64,000 nt of DNA from Xanthomarina gelatinilytica (GTDB lineage Bacteria; Bacteroidota; Bacteroidia; Flavobacteriales; Flavobacteriaceae), in assembly GCF_000348685.1 (NCBI RefSeq), contig NZ_ANLA01000013.1, forward strand, positions 1-64,000. The letters run 5' to 3'. This document shows, piece after piece, positions 11,841 to 20,607 of the stretch; position 1 is the first letter of the stretch; every line of letters starts with the position of its first letter. The notes beneath the pieces were generated by a model. That model was not told the origin of the DNA and did not search any database. It worked only from the letters and a program-made list of their open reading frames with translations. The position numbers and the translations under genes are program-made.

Positions 11841-13028
11841 TTAGTCTAAAATTTCAGTTACCTGACCAGCTCCAACTGTTCTTCCTCCTTCACGGATTGC
11901 GAAACGAAGACCAACATTCATTGCAATTGGTTGGATTAACTCTACTGTGATTGTTAAGTTATCTCCAGGCATTACCATCTCAACACCATCAGGAAGCGCA
12001 ATGTTTCCAGTTACGTCTGTTGTACGAACGTAGAACTGTGGACGGTAGTTGTTATGGAATGGAGTGTGACGTCCACCTTCTTCTTTTTTAAGGATATAAA
12101 CCTCAGCTTTGAATTTTTTGTGTGGTGTTACTGAACCTGGTTTAACGATAACCATACCTCTAGAGATTTGGGTTTTATCAATACCTCTTAATAAGATACC
12201 AGCGTTATCCCCAGCTTCTCCTCTATCTAAAATTTGACGGAACATTTCGATTCCGGTAATAGTAGAAGTTAATTTTTCAGCTCCCATACCAATAATTTCA
12301 ACAGGATCTCCTGTATTGGCAATACCAGTTTCGATACGACCTGTAGCTACAGTTCCACGACCAGTAATTGAGAATACATCTTCGATAGGCATCAAGAAAG
12401 GCTTATCAACTTCACGTTGTGGCTCTTCAATCCAGTTGTCTACAGCTTCCATTAATTCCATTACTGTATCAACCCATTTTTGCTCACCGTTTAATGCTCC
12501 TAAAGCAGAACCAGCAATTACAGGACCATTATCTCCATCGTACTCATAGAAAGATAATAAATCTCTAATTTCCATTTCTACCAATTCCAATAACTCAGCA
12601 TCATCAACCATATCCACTTTGTTCATGAATACCACGATACGAGGAATACCTACTTGACGTCCCAATAAGATGTGCTCACGAGTTTGTGGCATAGGACCAT
12701 CAGTAGCCGCAACTACTAAGATAGCACCATCCATTTGAGCAGCACCAGTAACCATGTTCTTTACGTAATCCGCGTGACCTGGACAGTCAACGTGAGCGTA
12801 GTGACGATTAGCTGTTGCATATTCTACGTGTGATGTATTAATTGTAATACCTCTTTCTTTTTCTTCTGGTGCGTTATCAATTTGATCAAATGATCTCGCT
12901 TCTGATAAACCTGCATCAGCTAATACTTTAGTAATAGCAGCAGTTAAAGTTGTTTTACCGTGATCTACGTGTCCAATTGTACCAATATTTAAGTGTGGTT
13001 TTGAACGATCGAAAGTTGCCTTTGCCAT
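11841..13028 (-). CDS. tuf: translation elongation factor Tu
   Basis: GTPase that delivers aminoacyl-tRNA to the ribosome; 395 residues, complete. The GTP-binding motifs are GHVDHGKT (about residue 19), [12 protein letters not shown] (about 81) and NKVD (about 136). Domain 2 contains the [14 protein letters not shown] segment and domain 3 ends with [17 protein letters not shown]. It follows the tRNA-Thr(GGT) gene after 69 bases and precedes tRNA-Trp, a tRNA-tuf-secE-nusG arrangement shared by many bacteria. Confidence 0.99.
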   Translation of the reverse strand: MAKATFDRSKPHLNIGTIGHVDHGKTTLTAAITKVLADAGLSEARSFDQIDNAPEEKERGITINTSHVEYATANRHYAHVDCPGHADYVKNMVTGAAQMDGAILVVAATDGPMPQTREHILLGRQVGIPRIVVFMNKVDMVDDAELLELVEMEIRDLLSFYEYDGDNGPVIAGSALGALNGEQKWVDTVMELMEAVDNWIEEPQREVDKPFLMPIEDVFSITGRGTVATGRIETGIANTGDPVEIIGMGAEKLTSTITGIEMFRQILDRGEAGDNAGILLRGIDKTQISRGMVIVKPGSVTPHKKFKAEVYILKKEEGGRHTPFHNNYRPQFYVRTTDVTGNIALPDGVEMVMPGDNLTITVELIQPIAMNVGLRFAIREGGRTVGAGQVTEILD

Positions 13029-13097
13029 GTTTTAAATAATTTAATCTTAGTTATATAATAATATTAGTGTATTCTAATTTAATCCATCTTTAAAAAG

Positions 13098-13169
13098 AGC
13101 CAATGACGGGAATTGAACCCGTGACCTCTTCCTTACCAAGGAAACGCTCTACCCCTGAGCTACACCGGC
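13098..13169 (-). tRNA. tRNA-Thr (anticodon GGT)
   Basis: A 72-base cloverleaf on the minus strand. Acceptor GCCGGTG pairs with CATTGGC (two G-T wobbles), discriminator T. The anticodon stem TTTCC/GGAAG holds loop TTGGTAA, anticodon GGT. The T arm contains GGGTTCAATTCCC. It is the fourth tRNA of the cluster and lies nearest to tuf. Confidence 0.95.
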
Positions 13170-13179
13170 TTTAAAAAAG

Positions 13180-13252
13180 AGCGAGAGACCGGGTTCGAAC
13201 CGGCGACATTCAGCTTGGAAGGCTGACGCTCTACCAACTGAGCTACTCTCGC
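13180..13252 (-). tRNA. tRNA-Gly (anticodon TCC)
   Basis: A 73-base cloverleaf on the minus strand. Acceptor GCGAGAG pairs with CTCTCGC, discriminator T. The anticodon stem TCAGC/GCTGA holds loop CTTCCAA with anticodon TCC, and the T arm contains CGGTTCGAACCCG. Ten bases separate it from the Thr gene. Confidence 0.96.
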
Positions 13253-13307
13253 AATATTTAATATCCTGTATTTTAATCCGTATTATTTTTAGCCTTTAAA
13301 AATAATG

Positions 13308-13389
<82 letters not shown>

Positions 13390-13466
13390 AATTAAAATGT
13401 TTCACTCTATTAAAGAACTTCATCTAATTTAGCCTTTTAAAAGCCTGTGAAAATTAGATTTTTTTG

Positions 13467-13540
13467 AGCCGATGGAGGGACTCGAACCCACGACCTGCTG
13501 ATTACAAATCAGCTGCTCTAGCCAGCTGAGCTACATCGGC
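13467..13540 (-). tRNA. tRNA-Thr (anticodon TGT)
   Basis: A 74-base cloverleaf on the minus strand. Acceptor GCCGATG pairs with CATCGGC, discriminator T. The anticodon stem GCTGA/TCAGC holds loop TTTGTAA with anticodon TGT. It is the first gene of the tRNA-tuf-secE-rpo transcript, about 50 bases after its promoter. Confidence 0.96.
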
Positions 13541-13559
13541 TTTCTTAACTTTTTTCACT

Positions 13560-13585
13560 AAAAAAAAGCCCGCTATTTCTAACGG
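13560..13585 (-). terminator. GAAA-loop hairpin with T run, just after the tRNA operon promoter
   Basis: On the minus strand CCGTTA pairs with TAGCGG around a GAAA tetraloop (13570-13585), and two bases later a run of eight T residues follows. That is the shape of an intrinsic terminator. It ends hpf transcription if it works on that transcript. However, the tRNA promoter's -7 element lies at 13590-13597, so the same hairpin should also be the first thing transcribed in the tRNA/tuf leader. Confidence 0.6.
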
Positions 13586-13589
13586 ACTG

Positions 13590-13620
13590 CAAATGTATAT
13601 ATTTATTTTCTTTTTCAAAA
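13590..13620 (-). promoter_or_regulatory. promoter of the tRNA-tuf-ribosomal-rpoBC transcript
   Basis: On the minus strand TTTTG (13616-13620) is followed after 18 bases by TACATTTG (13590-13597). This matches the Bacteroidota vegetative promoter (TTG-type -33 box, TAnnTTTG -7 box). The gene downstream is tRNA-Thr(TGT) at 13540. Confidence 0.8.
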
Positions 13621-13640
13621 CATTTTTTCTGAAAAATTTC

Positions 13641-13943
13641 TTATAAATGTGCTCTAAGTTTTTCTTTTCGTTTTTTTAGCTGTCTCTCCAATGAGGCTAC
13701 TGCCAAATCTGTTCCTTCTTCAAAAGTTTTACATTGCTTTTTTACAACCAAACTATCTCCAGGGACACTTACCCGAGCTTCAAATATTTTATTTTCCTTG
13801 TCACTGGTGTTCTCTACTTTTAAATAAACATCTGAACTAATGACTTTATCATAAAATAAATCCAACTTGTCCATACGCTTTTGAATAAAGTCTATCAATT
13901 TCTTGTCTGCATTAAAATTGACCGATTGCGTGTTTACTTTCAT
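13641..13943 (-). CDS. hpf: ribosome hibernation-promoting factor, short HPF/RaiA type
   Basis: A 100-residue protein with the beta-alpha-beta-beta-beta-alpha pattern of the HPF/RaiA family (MKVNTQSVNFNADKKLIDFI, DVYLKVENTSDKENKIFEAR, and a final LERQLKKRKEKLRAHL helix). These proteins bind the small subunit in stationary phase and block or dimerise ribosomes. Only the N-terminal domain is present, so it is a short form without the dimerising tail of long HPF. It lies 39 bases after the recombinase gene on the same strand and is probably co-transcribed with it. Confidence 0.9.
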   Translation of the reverse strand: MKVNTQSVNFNADKKLIDFIQKRMDKLDLFYDKVISSDVYLKVENTSDKENKIFEARVSVPGDSLVVKKQCKTFEEGTDLAVASLERQLKKRKEKLRAHL

Positions 13944-13982
13944 ACTGCTTTTGTTTTAGAATTAGACAATAAGTTATGCTGG

Positions 13983-14873
13983 CTATTTTTTACTTCTAGG
14001 GTGTGTGTTTAGGTACACTTTTTTTAACTCGGCGATACTGTTGTGAGTGTAAACTTGTGTAGCAGCTAAACTGGAATGTCCCAAAAGTTCTTTTACAGCA
14101 TTTAAATCTGCACCTTGGTTTAGTAAATGTGTTGCAAAAGAATGCCTTAATATATGTGGGCTCTTTTTCACTTTACTGGATACTAAACTAAAATACTCAT
14201 TAATTATTCGGTAAACAAGTGTTTCATAAATTTTAACGCCATTTTTTGTTAAAAAAAGAACCTCTTTATCTGTAATATTTTCCAATTGATTTCTAAATCC
14301 TAAATAAACATTCAGGCTTTCCATAACCATATTCAATAATGGCACATAACGTTCTTTGTTTCTTTTTCCAAGCACCTTTAAGGTTTTATTGGAAAAGTCA
14401 ATATCCTTTAGTTTTAGTTCTATCAATTCCATCCTTCTTATTCCAGTGGAATAGAACAGTTCTATAATAAGTTTGTTTCTAACACCTTCAAAATCGTTGG
14501 AGTAATTAATGTCATCCAAAACGTTTGCTATTTCAGTTTCGGAAAAAGGGACTTGTATTTTTTTACTGGTTTTTAAAGCCTTGTGCTTAGCCAGAGGATT
14601 GATTTGAATGCTTTCTGTTTTCAATAAAAATTTATAATATGAATTTAGGGCTGAAACTTTTCGGTTGATACTTCTGTTTGAAATACCTTTTTCCACTAGA
14701 CTCACGATCCAACTTCTAATTTGGGAATAGTTTACCGTATCTATGGAGTTGTTGCCATATTCCAAACCTATAAACCCTGAAAACTCAACGATGTCTTTTT
14801 GATAGGCATGTATGGTAAGTTTCGAATATTTTTTTTCAAGTAATAAATAATCTAAAAAAGCATTTAAAGACAT
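13983..14873 (-). CDS. xerC: tyrosine recombinase, XerC/XerD type
   Basis: A 296-residue site-specific recombinase. The N-terminal SAM-like core-binding domain (residues 1-85) is followed by the catalytic domain with the full active site: R146, K170, H240, R243, H266 and nucleophile Y275 in the QVYTH motif. Length and motifs fit the chromosome-dimer-resolving XerC/D enzymes rather than phage or transposon integrases. Its location next to hpf and rpsU, without mobile-element genes, also argues for the housekeeping role. Which of XerC and XerD it is cannot be told from this window alone. Confidence 0.88.
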   Translation of the reverse strand: MSLNAFLDYLLLEKKYSKLTIHAYQKDIVEFSGFIGLEYGNNSIDTVNYSQIRSWIVSLVEKGISNRSINRKVSALNSYYKFLLKTESIQINPLAKHKALKTSKKIQVPFSETEIANVLDDINYSNDFEGVRNKLIIELFYSTGIRRMELIELKLKDIDFSNKTLKVLGKRNKERYVPLLNMVMESLNVYLGFRNQLENITDKEVLFLTKNGVKIYETLVYRIINEYFSLVSSKVKKSPHILRHSFATHLLNQGADLNAVKELLGHSSLAATQVYTHNSIAELKKVYLNTHPRSKK

Positions 14874-14931
14874 TTGCAGGTAAATATTGTTCAGTAAATA
14901 TATGAAATTTAAAAGTAGATGGCCTCAAAAC

Positions 14932-14982
14932 AAAAAAATCCTGCCAAACCGTTGCTTAAGCTATGGTTGACAGGATTTTTTA
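14932..14982 (-). terminator. terminator after rpsU
   Basis: AAAAAATCCTG and CAGGATTTTTT form the arms of a hairpin with an inner CCAAACC/GGTTG pairing. The run of T on the minus strand marks the end of the rpsU transcript, 24 bases past its stop. The A run on the other side makes it look bidirectional. Confidence 0.75.
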
Positions 14983-15005
14983 TGTGGATTTAACAAATTT
15001 TGAGA

Positions 15006-15200
15006 TTAGATGTTTTCTTGATCTCTTAAATGTTGAATGTATTGCGCTTTTTGAATTTGAGCTCTACGTACTACAGATGGCTTGTTAAACTGCTTACGAG
15101 CTTGTAATGCACGTTTTGTTCCAGTTTTGTCAAACTTTCTCTTATAACGCTTTAACGCTCTATCTATATTTTCTCCTTCTTTTATTGGTATTATTAACAT
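15006..15200 (-). CDS. rpsU: ribosomal protein bS21
   Basis: Small-subunit protein, 64 residues, very basic, with the typical IPIKEGENIDRALKRYKRKF start and the helix FNKPSVVRRAQIQKAQYIQH. In Flavobacterium bS21 helps to hide the 16S anti-Shine-Dalgarno sequence. The gene stands alone between a clear promoter and a clear terminator. It has an unusually strong Shine-Dalgarno sequence for this phylum, consistent with autoregulation. Confidence 0.97.
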   Translation of the reverse strand: MLIIPIKEGENIDRALKRYKRKFDKTGTKRALQARKQFNKPSVVRRAQIQKAQYIQHLRDQENI

Positions 15201-15207
15201 AGTGTCT

Positions 15208-15220
15208 TAACCTCCTCTCT
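15208..15220 (-). promoter_or_regulatory. extended Shine-Dalgarno sequence of rpsU
   Basis: On the minus strand AGAGAGGAGGTTA ends just upstream of the ATG at 15200, with the GGAGG core about 10 bases before the start codon. It matches 11 of 13 bases of the ideal complement to the 16S rRNA 3' end. Other starts that I checked in this window lack such a match. Confidence 0.85.
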
Positions 15221-15237
15221 TTTAGAATTTCAGTTTG

Positions 15238-15267
15238 CAAATATAAAAACAAATTGATAATGCACAA
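15238..15267 (-). promoter_or_regulatory. promoter of rpsU
   Basis: On the minus strand a TTG (15265-15267) is followed after 19 bases by TATATTTG (15238-15245). This fits the Bacteroidota consensus. It predicts a short leader of about 30 bases before the ATG, containing the strong Shine-Dalgarno sequence. Confidence 0.7.
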
Positions 15268-15367
15268 TTAAAAAATTATTTTTTTTGAACAAATATGTTT
15301 TACTCGCAAAAAAAATTAAGAAGCTCAAAACCAGCAGCTATCATTAAAACCATTTCATTCAATTCTC

Positions 15368-16792
15368 TTACTCTTTGAATAAGGAAGAACGTTTGGTCAG
15401 GTCTTGAATGAGTTTTTCTTCTTCTTCACTTTCCAATAACGTGTTATAATTTTTCCAAAAGGCCTTGTTGTAAGGTCTTGGAGAAAAAATATCTGGATCC
15501 CAAGTACTGTTTAAGGCCTCTTTTATCTTTTCTTTATCCAAAATAATCTCTGTGAACAATATTTCCTGCACAGTATAATAATAGCGTTCTTCCGGATTGC
15601 TTTCTTCCTCTTCTCCAGCAGCAAGGTTTCCTGTTTTAGTTCCAACATTTACCAGTTTTGGTGTTTCGTAATAGATATAACTAGGGTACATTTTATCTTG
15701 GTATTCCATATAATTAATAATCAACTTATGGTTTACCTGTGTTCCAAAAAGAGTTTTGCTCCTACTTTTTTGTGCACTGGAAGCAGCTACCAATTCATAT
15801 TCAATTTTTTTTATGGCGTAAGTGTCCCAGTAAATATAAATCCAACCATTGGCATGATACCCATCATTGTAGATACCTTTGGTTTCCAGGTTAATGTAAT
15901 CCTTGCCTTTTGAAATCTTTATTTTATAAATTTTCCTATCATTGTCCACCAAAATGGTATCCAATGAAAACAAATGTTGGTCTAACATCTTTTCGTTGAA
16001 CAACGCTCTTGGTTTATTGGAATTTCTAACCAAGTTAAGCTTGCCATGAAACAAGTTCTCCAAACCATTGATTCTGGTGTCATTCCATTTAATGGCTTTA
16101 ACCAAAGAAGATGTTTTAATGGTGTCCCTTTTTAAATTTCTGGCTTTTAAATCCTTGTTGTTGGATTTGTCCTTTAAGTATGCCGTATAGGTTAATAAAC
16201 TATCCACATCCCTTAGGTCGTAACTTTTCCTTACCTCATCGACATTGATTTTTAGGAACTCTGTGGTGTTTGTTTGATAACTGGAATCATACAGAGTGAT
16301 GGCACCTTCCACCAACCATTTAAATTCCTTTTTATTTCGTTCTTTATGTCTAACAAACCCCTTTTCCAGATAAGCTGAATCCGGTAAATTTTCAGAAAGT
16401 CTTTCCAAAGCCCTTAACACGATATCGTTCCCTGTTTTTGGTCTGGTATCGGCAACCAGGAGTATTTCATCCAAGGAAGCCACATCTGGTTCCAAATACA
16501 CATCAAAACTACTGTCGAATTCATTCACTGGGACCTTATAACTTTTATAACCTATGGATGAGATTACCAACGTGTCTCTTACATATTTTTCTGGCACAAC
16601 CAAAACAAACTTTCCATCTGCATTGGTAATGGTTCCTGTGGTTGTGTTCTTAACATACACACTGGCACTCTCCAATGGCATAAAGGTTTCAGCATCCAAT
16701 ACCGAATTTTTAATTTCGGTTTGTGAAAAAATTGACAAACCACTTAAAAATATAAGAAGACCTAAAACATGTTTGAAAGGGGATGGTTTCAT
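15368..16792 (-). CDS. secreted carboxypeptidase-like regulatory domain protein
   Basis: A 474-residue exported protein. An N-terminal signal peptide (about residues 1-23, ending IFSQ) is followed by a carboxypeptidase-regulatory-like beta-sandwich at about 25-110 (ASVYVKNTTTGTITNADGKF, then a VISSIGYKSYKVPV strand). This fold also begins many TonB-dependent outer-membrane proteins, but the rest here is a soluble-looking region rich in Lys/Asp and does not show a beta-barrel. The remainder resembles uncharacterised Bacteroidota proteins of this architecture. It is the last gene of a four-gene minus-strand run, 14 bases after the acyl-CoA dehydrogenase. Function unknown; probably cell-envelope located. 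Confidence 0.75.
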   Translation of the reverse strand: MKPSPFKHVLGLLIFLSGLSIFSQTEIKNSVLDAETFMPLESASVYVKNTTTGTITNADGKFVLVVPEKYVRDTLVISSIGYKSYKVPVNEFDSSFDVYLEPDVASLDEILLVADTRPKTGNDIVLRALERLSENLPDSAYLEKGFVRHKERNKKEFKWLVEGAITLYDSSYQTNTTEFLKINVDEVRKSYDLRDVDSLLTYTAYLKDKSNNKDLKARNLKRDTIKTSSLVKAIKWNDTRINGLENLFHGKLNLVRNSNKPRALFNEKMLDQHLFSLDTILVDNDRKIYKIKISKGKDYINLETKGIYNDGYHANGWIYIYWDTYAIKKIEYELVAASSAQKSRSKTLFGTQVNHKLIINYMEYQDKMYPSYIYYETPKLVNVGTKTGNLAAGEEEESNPEERYYYTVQEILFTEIILDKEKIKEALNSTWDPDIFSPRPYNKAFWKNYNTLLESEEEEKLIQDLTKRSSLFKE

Positions 16793-16806
16793 AATATATG
16801 GGTTAC

Positions 16807-17973
16807 TTAAGTAGCAGGTTTATAGTTTTTATCGTCCAAAATCATTTTGGCCAAAATTTCACGAAGAATTTCTGAAGTCCCTCCACCAATGGGGCCCAAT
16901 CGGCTATCGCGAAGCAGTCTGGCCATTGGGTATTCTTCCATATAACCATAACCTCCTAAAAACTGAAGGCACTCGTTTATAACTTCGTCTGCCATTTTAG
17001 TGGATTTTAATTTGGACATGGTGGCCTGTTTTACAACGTATTCCCCTTTATCCAATCTGTAAGCAACAGAATAATTGAATTCACGGCAAACTTCCATTTC
17101 TGAATACAATTCGGCATATCGATGCCTTAAGGCTTGAAATTGATCTATGGTTTTACCAAAAGCCGTTCGTTCACTCATGTATTGTTTTGCATAGTCCAAC
17201 GCGTATTCAGCCCTTGCATGCGCATTGATTCCCATAATCAATCTTTCCAAGGCAAAATGCTGCATGATGTACGGAAAGCCTTTACCTTCTTCTCCCATTA
17301 ATTGATTGGCAGGAACAACCACATTATCGAAAGCTATTTCGGCAGTATCACTAGCTCTCCAACCCAGTTTGTCTAATTTGGTGGCAGAGATTCCCGGTGT
17401 TTCCCTATCCACGATAAAAATGCTCATTCCCCGATGTCCTGCATCTGGGTCTGTTTTTGCAGCAACCACTAAATAATCGCTATAAACACCATTGGTAATA
17501 AAAGTTTTAGAACCATTGATAATGTAAGTATCCCCTTTTTTTACAGCTGTGGTCCTCATGCCTGCCACATCGCTTCCTCCAAATGGTTCTGTAATACACA
17601 AGCAGCCAATTTTATCTCCAGATATACTAGGGGCTAAATATTTTTCTTTTATCTCATGGCTTCCTTCCTTATTAACATGGGTCATGGCCAAATAGGCATG
17701 AGCCCACATATTTGCTGCAAAACCACCTGAGTTTATTTTTTGAAGTTCCTCAAGAAATATCACTGTGTAAAACAAATCCAGGTTTAAACCTCCATAAGCT
17801 TCAGGGTAAGCCAAACCAAAAAACCCCATGTCACCAAACTTTTTCCAAATAAAACGTTCCACAGTTCCTGTTTTTTCCCATTTTTCAATGTGTGGAACCA
17901 CTTCTTTCTGTAAAAAATCTTTAAGACTTTCTCTAAACATTTGATGTTCTTCTGTGAAGTACATACTATTCAT
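16807..17973 (-). CDS. acyl-CoA dehydrogenase
   Basis: FAD-dependent enzyme of 388 residues that oxidises acyl-CoA to enoyl-CoA, as in fatty-acid or branched-chain amino-acid breakdown. It has the N-terminal helical domain, the beta-domain motif CITEPFGGSDVAGMRTTA (about 125-142) and the C-terminal LGGYGYMEEYPMARLLRD and GGGTSEI segments. The usual active-site Glu of medium-chain enzymes (in YEGT) is a Gly here. E243 in ALERL sits where isovaleryl-CoA dehydrogenases keep theirs, so it is probably of that subgroup. It starts 11 bases after the helix-hairpin-helix gene. Confidence 0.93.
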   Translation of the reverse strand: MNSMYFTEEHQMFRESLKDFLQKEVVPHIEKWEKTGTVERFIWKKFGDMGFFGLAYPEAYGGLNLDLFYTVIFLEELQKINSGGFAANMWAHAYLAMTHVNKEGSHEIKEKYLAPSISGDKIGCLCITEPFGGSDVAGMRTTAVKKGDTYIINGSKTFITNGVYSDYLVVAAKTDPDAGHRGMSIFIVDRETPGISATKLDKLGWRASDTAEIAFDNVVVPANQLMGEEGKGFPYIMQHFALERLIMGINAHARAEYALDYAKQYMSERTAFGKTIDQFQALRHRYAELYSEMEVCREFNYSVAYRLDKGEYVVKQATMSKLKSTKMADEVINECLQFLGGYGYMEEYPMARLLRDSRLGPIGGGTSEILREILAKMILDDKNYKPAT

Positions 17974-17984
17974 ACTTTTTCTCT

Positions 17985-18857
17985 TTATTGATTGAGCTTC
18001 AAATATAATTTAATTATCTCGAATTTGTTAGTAGGAAAGCTTTTTACTTTCAATAATTCGTCCAAGGATTTGTAACCTTCCCTTAGGGTTCTTTGTTCTA
18101 TAATATGGTGTGCCACTTCGTAATCTATATATTGTACCGTAACCAATTGCTCTATTGTAGCTTGGTTTAAATCTATCTTTTCAACCTGTTTTGGTGTCTT
18201 AACCGTAAACTGTTCCAAAAGTCGCTCTATAACCTCTGGGGACAAACCGTAAACTTCCTGCAACTGAACATCTGCTATAAAACCACCATATTTCTCCCGA
18301 TACTTGATAATACGTTTTGAATAAGCTTCTCCTATTCCATTAATTCTTTGTAATTGTGTGGCAGTTGCAGTATTTAAATCCTGTTTTTGATCGAAATTTT
18401 TAGGCTGATGTGTTGCGTTTGAATTTATATAATCTTTCTTAATTTTTGGGTTTGTTATCCATTCCGGAAATTTAAAATACGGCGACATGGTAGCAAGCAA
18501 GGAGTCTGATACTTTAGTAACTTGCTGAAATTCCTTTGCAGAATTTACCCATTTGTCCTGAGCGCGAAATTGCAATAGCCTATCAATTTCTTCATTGCTC
18601 ATGCCAAGCGTATAGCCTTTATAATCTGTAATATAATTAGGGTTAAATGGATAAACTTTAGGTTTCCTGTTTTCTATTTCAACCAACCGTAACGAATCTA
18701 TTTCAAAAAGAAACTTGTTTAATCCATCCTTATCAACAGTATCTACATCCTTTGAAAAACTTACAAAAAAATAGAGAGCCTGTAATGAAACAATAATAAG
18801 GATCAATAAAAAAATCCCATTCCGTTGCTTTCTAGTAAACGTGAAATGGGATTTCAT
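17985..18857 (-). CDS. ComEA-like helix-hairpin-helix protein, membrane anchored
   Basis: A 290-residue protein with one N-terminal membrane helix (about residues 13-32) and three helix-hairpin-helix units. The first is around 80-125. The second, LNTATATQLQRINGIGEAYS (about 160-180), is the best match to the DNA-binding form. The third begins IDLNQATIEQLVTVQYIDYE. ComEA-type proteins bind incoming DNA during natural transformation. Many Bacteroidota have such anchored versions without proof of that role. It lies 18 bases after the symporter gene and 11 before the dehydrogenase. Confidence 0.8.
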   Translation of the reverse strand: MKSHFTFTRKQRNGIFLLILIIVSLQALYFFVSFSKDVDTVDKDGLNKFLFEIDSLRLVEIENRKPKVYPFNPNYITDYKGYTLGMSNEEIDRLLQFRAQDKWVNSAKEFQQVTKVSDSLLATMSPYFKFPEWITNPKIKKDYINSNATHQPKNFDQKQDLNTATATQLQRINGIGEAYSKRIIKYREKYGGFIADVQLQEVYGLSPEVIERLLEQFTVKTPKQVEKIDLNQATIEQLVTVQYIDYEVAHHIIEQRTLREGYKSLDELLKVKSFPTNKFEIIKLYLKLNQ

Positions 18858-18875
18858 ATGTTATGGTTTTAAATG

Positions 18876-20498
18876 CTACATGTGTTGTGTTAAATCTTCA
18901 GCACCATCATCCAAAGCTTCATGCTTTACTGTAATTGCTTTGTAGTATTTTTTCAATTCCACCCTTATGATTGGAGATAATAAAACAACTCCAATAATAT
19001 TAGGCACTACCATGGCAAAAATCATAGCATCAGAGAAATTGATTACAGCACCTAGACTAATGGATGCTCCTACAACTACAAAGAATAAAAATAATATTTT
19101 ATAGATTAAATCGGTAATTTTTCCTTTTCCAAATAAAAACACCCAACCTTGCATCCCGTAATAAGACCAAGAAATCATGGTTGAAAAAGCAAACAGGATA
19201 ACAGCTATGGTAAGGATTACGGAGAAATGAGGTATCACACTATCAAAAGCGACAGCTGTAATTTCCACACCTTCTTTAATCTCTACACCATATTCCATAA
19301 AGCCTCCATCAAAGTTTGTAATTACTATAACAAGAGCTGTCATGGTACAAATTACAACCGTATCCACAAAAGGTTCCAACAAAGCAACAATTCCTTCACT
19401 GGCAGGATATTTGGTTCGTACAGCCGAATGCGCAATGGCAGCAGATCCAACACCAGCCTCGTTTGAGAAAGCGCCTCTACGAATACCCTGTATCATAACA
19501 CCTACCAGGCCACCAGCAATACCTAATCCTGAGAAAGCCCCTTCAAAAATCAATGCAAAAGCATCGTCAATTAAATGCCAATTTGCCCCAAGAATAATCA
19601 AGGCAGCAAGCACATAAATACCAGCCATAAAAGGCACCACTTTTTCGGTTACTTTGGCAATTCTTTTAATACCTCCAATAATAACAATCGCTACAAGAAT
19701 AGCCATTACAATACCAAAGTACAAGCCAGCATTACCACCTTCCAACTCAAATAATTTCACAAATTGGGCAGCTGCTTGGTTGGCTTGAAACATATTTCCA
19801 CCACCAAAAGATCCTCCTATAACAAAAATGGCAAATAGAACAGCCAGAACTTTTCCAAAACCTCCCATACCTTTGGATTTTAAACCTTTGGTCAAATAGT
19901 ACATTGGACCACCATAAACGGTTCCATCTTCACCTACATCACGGTATTTAACACCTAATGTACACTCGGCAAATTTTGAAGCCATCCCTAAAAGTCCAGC
20001 AACAATCATCCAGAACGTAGCTCCAGGACCTCCAATGGATAGAGCGACAGCCACACCAGCAATATTACCAAGTCCAACTGTTGCAGATAAAGCAGCAGTA
20101 AGTGCTTGAAAATGACTCACCTCTCCATCTGCACCTTCATTTTTTATGGTCTCAAAAACATCACCACCTTCATTATCTGTTTGGTCTCCATATAAAGTAT
20201 CTGCACCATGCTTTTCAATGTCTTCATATTTACCTCTTACAACCCTTATGGCAGTTCCAAATGCTGTAACATTGATAAATTTAAAATAAATGGTAAAAAA
20301 CAAAGCACCTCCAATAAGAACAATCAATACCCATGGAATTTGATAGGTGTCTGAAAATGGAATTTCATAAAATATGGCATCAACAAACCATCCCGTGTAA
20401 TCCTGAAATACACGATCTATTTTCTCTGAAGTTGTTTCTTGAGCAAACGTTAATATAGGAATAATGAGTGTTAAAAATGAAAGAAGAGCTTTCTTCAT
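18876..20498 (-). CDS. alanine/glycine:cation symporter, AgcS family
   Basis: An integral membrane transporter of 540 residues that takes up alanine or glycine with sodium. Hallmarks are ATVGLGNIAGVAVALSIGGP, followed by FWMIVAGLLGMASKFAE and VYGGPMYYL, and IRRGAFSNEAGVGSAAIAHS in the middle. About eleven membrane segments can be seen. The N-terminus starts like a signal peptide (LLSFLTLIIPILTFAQ) before a short periplasmic stretch, common for the Bacteroidota members. First gene of the run that continues with the helix-hairpin-helix gene. Substrate preference is inferred from the family. Confidence 0.93.
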   Translation of the reverse strand: MKKALLSFLTLIIPILTFAQETTSEKIDRVFQDYTGWFVDAIFYEIPFSDTYQIPWVLIVLIGGALFFTIYFKFINVTAFGTAIRVVRGKYEDIEKHGADTLYGDQTDNEGGDVFETIKNEGADGEVSHFQALTAALSATVGLGNIAGVAVALSIGGPGATFWMIVAGLLGMASKFAECTLGVKYRDVGEDGTVYGGPMYYLTKGLKSKGMGGFGKVLAVLFAIFVIGGSFGGGNMFQANQAAAQFVKLFELEGGNAGLYFGIVMAILVAIVIIGGIKRIAKVTEKVVPFMAGIYVLAALIILGANWHLIDDAFALIFEGAFSGLGIAGGLVGVMIQGIRRGAFSNEAGVGSAAIAHSAVRTKYPASEGIVALLEPFVDTVVICTMTALVIVITNFDGGFMEYGVEIKEGVEITAVAFDSVIPHFSVILTIAVILFAFSTMISWSYYGMQGWVFLFGKGKITDLIYKILFLFFVVVGASISLGAVINFSDAMIFAMVVPNIIGVVLLSPIIRVELKKYYKAITVKHEALDDGAEDLTQHM

Positions 20499-20607
20499 AA
20501 GATATATTATTAGTTAGTTTGTCTATTAAAGGCAGCAAGATGCTAAAAAAAATTGAGTTTTTAAAGTTTCGTCTTTAATTTAACGCTTACCGAAAAAATA
20601 GGAATTT

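Noticed and set aside
13983-14873. Tyrosine recombinase as sign of an integrated element
   Set aside because: Length, motifs and housekeeping neighbours fit Xer; no attachment repeats were seen at the nearby tRNA genes.
20499-20607. Promoter of the symporter operon
   Set aside because: No good TAnnTTTG box with a spaced TTG could be found.
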